Source of the DNA: an uncultured Bacteroidales bacterium
GTDB taxonomy: Bacteria > Bacteroidota > Bacteroidia > Bacteroidales > UBA932
DNA: 64,000 nucleotides
Reading direction: 5' to 3'
Assembly: GCA_900318445.1 (NCBI GenBank)
Contig: ONKO01000001.1
Coordinates: forward strand, 248,001-312,000
Shown here in pieces: positions 63,766 to 64,000 of this stretch. The translations under genes and the position numbers were made by a program. Under the pieces are notes generated by a model. That model had not been told where the DNA came from. It saw nothing but the letters and a program-made list of their open reading frames with translations, and did no database searches. The stretch's first letter is position 1, and every line of letters starts with the position of its first letter.

Positions 63766-64000
63766 CTACTTCTGCATGGAAGCCTCTACGTCGTCGGGGC
63801 TGGCGGGGAGGCGGCGGGAGCCCAGGCGGCGGGCGCCATCGGCCGTAATGAGAACGTCGTCCTCGATGCGGATGCCGCCAAAGTCGTAGTAGCTCTCCAG
63901 TTTGGCGTAGTTCACGAAGTCGTAGCCCAGGCCTTCTTTCTTGAACTTTTCGATGAGGGCGGGGATGAAGTAGATGCCAGGTTCGTCGGTGATGACGTGG
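63766..64000 (-). CDS. C-terminal part of an M24 Xaa-Pro aminopeptidase
   Basis: The frame is open to the right edge; only the last ~78 residues are present. HVITDEPGIYFIPALIEKF and YDFGGIRIEDDVLITADGAR carry the metal-ligand Glu residues of the M24 (pita-bread) fold (TxEPGIY and GGIRIED). Such enzymes remove N-terminal residues before proline. It ends with the stop at 63766-63768. Confidence 0.85.
   Translation of the reverse strand, partial: HVITDEPGIYFIPALIEKFKKEGLGYDFVNYAKLESYYDFGGIRIEDDVLITADGARRLGSRRLPASPDDVEASMQK

Overview
The window is a dense 64-kb stretch of a GC-rich genome of the Bacteroidales type. The evidence is a SusC/SusD glycan-uptake locus with a DUF6377 regulator, a type III glutamine synthetase, an oxygen-independent NrdD/NrdG ribonucleotide reductase, a FeoAB fusion, many secreted lipoproteins, and the Bacteroidetes -7 promoter box TAnnTTTG in front of many genes. 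The presence of nrdDG, feoAB and suf genes fits a gut-type or other anaerobe. I cannot name the species.

Layout: (1) 1-3430, a run of secreted or lipoprotein genes of unknown role ending in a Sel1/TPR protein, then a short repeat, a terminator and tRNA-Leu(CAA). (2) 3801-8566, a PrsW-type protease divergent from a shikimate operon aroB, aroD-aroA (one fused gene) and aroC; aroC carries a His/Cys-rich insert. (3) 8626-13650, sufB, a PnuC-like transporter, sufC, a shortened sufD and a DUF6377 regulator packed 1-3 nt apart. (4) 13851-25381, a beta-glucan polysaccharide utilization locus: SusC, SusD, a three-repeat surface glycan-binding candidate, GH16, GH3 and GH30. (5) 25386-34135, tsaE, comM, ispE, an EnvC-like protein, a TPR protein, and an ECF sigma factor with an anti-sigma-like/beta-barrel partner. 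(6) 34365-43193, nrdD-nrdG, mdh, a possible structured RNA, a phosphopantetheinyl transferase and secreted proteins, framed by two inverted 100-bp repeats and an inverted copy of the nrdG 3' end. (7) 43194-54157, feoAB, nagX-like, nhaC, queH, a hemerythrin-LuxR regulator, apt, guaB and guaA. (8) 54158-57933, a small accessory island bounded by a duplication of the guaA 3' end. (9) 57888-64000, glnN-pyrG-purF, which all use or make glutamine-derived nitrogen, a DUF456 protein and the end of a Xaa-Pro aminopeptidase gene.

The polysaccharide locus reads as one unit. Outer-membrane binding proteins (SusD and the repeat protein) and GH16/GH30 endo-enzymes would cut beta-1,3/1,6-glucan, SusC would import the pieces, and GH3 would release glucose. 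The most unusual features are the guaA-flanked island with a GNAT gene carrying two tandem duplications that shift its frame out and back, the His/Cys-rich insert in chorismate synthase, the AroD-AroA fusion, a dispersed 21-bp-period repeat, a candidate structured leader RNA, and at least nine genes whose -7 box lies only 4-8 nt from the start codon, which suggests leaderless transcripts.
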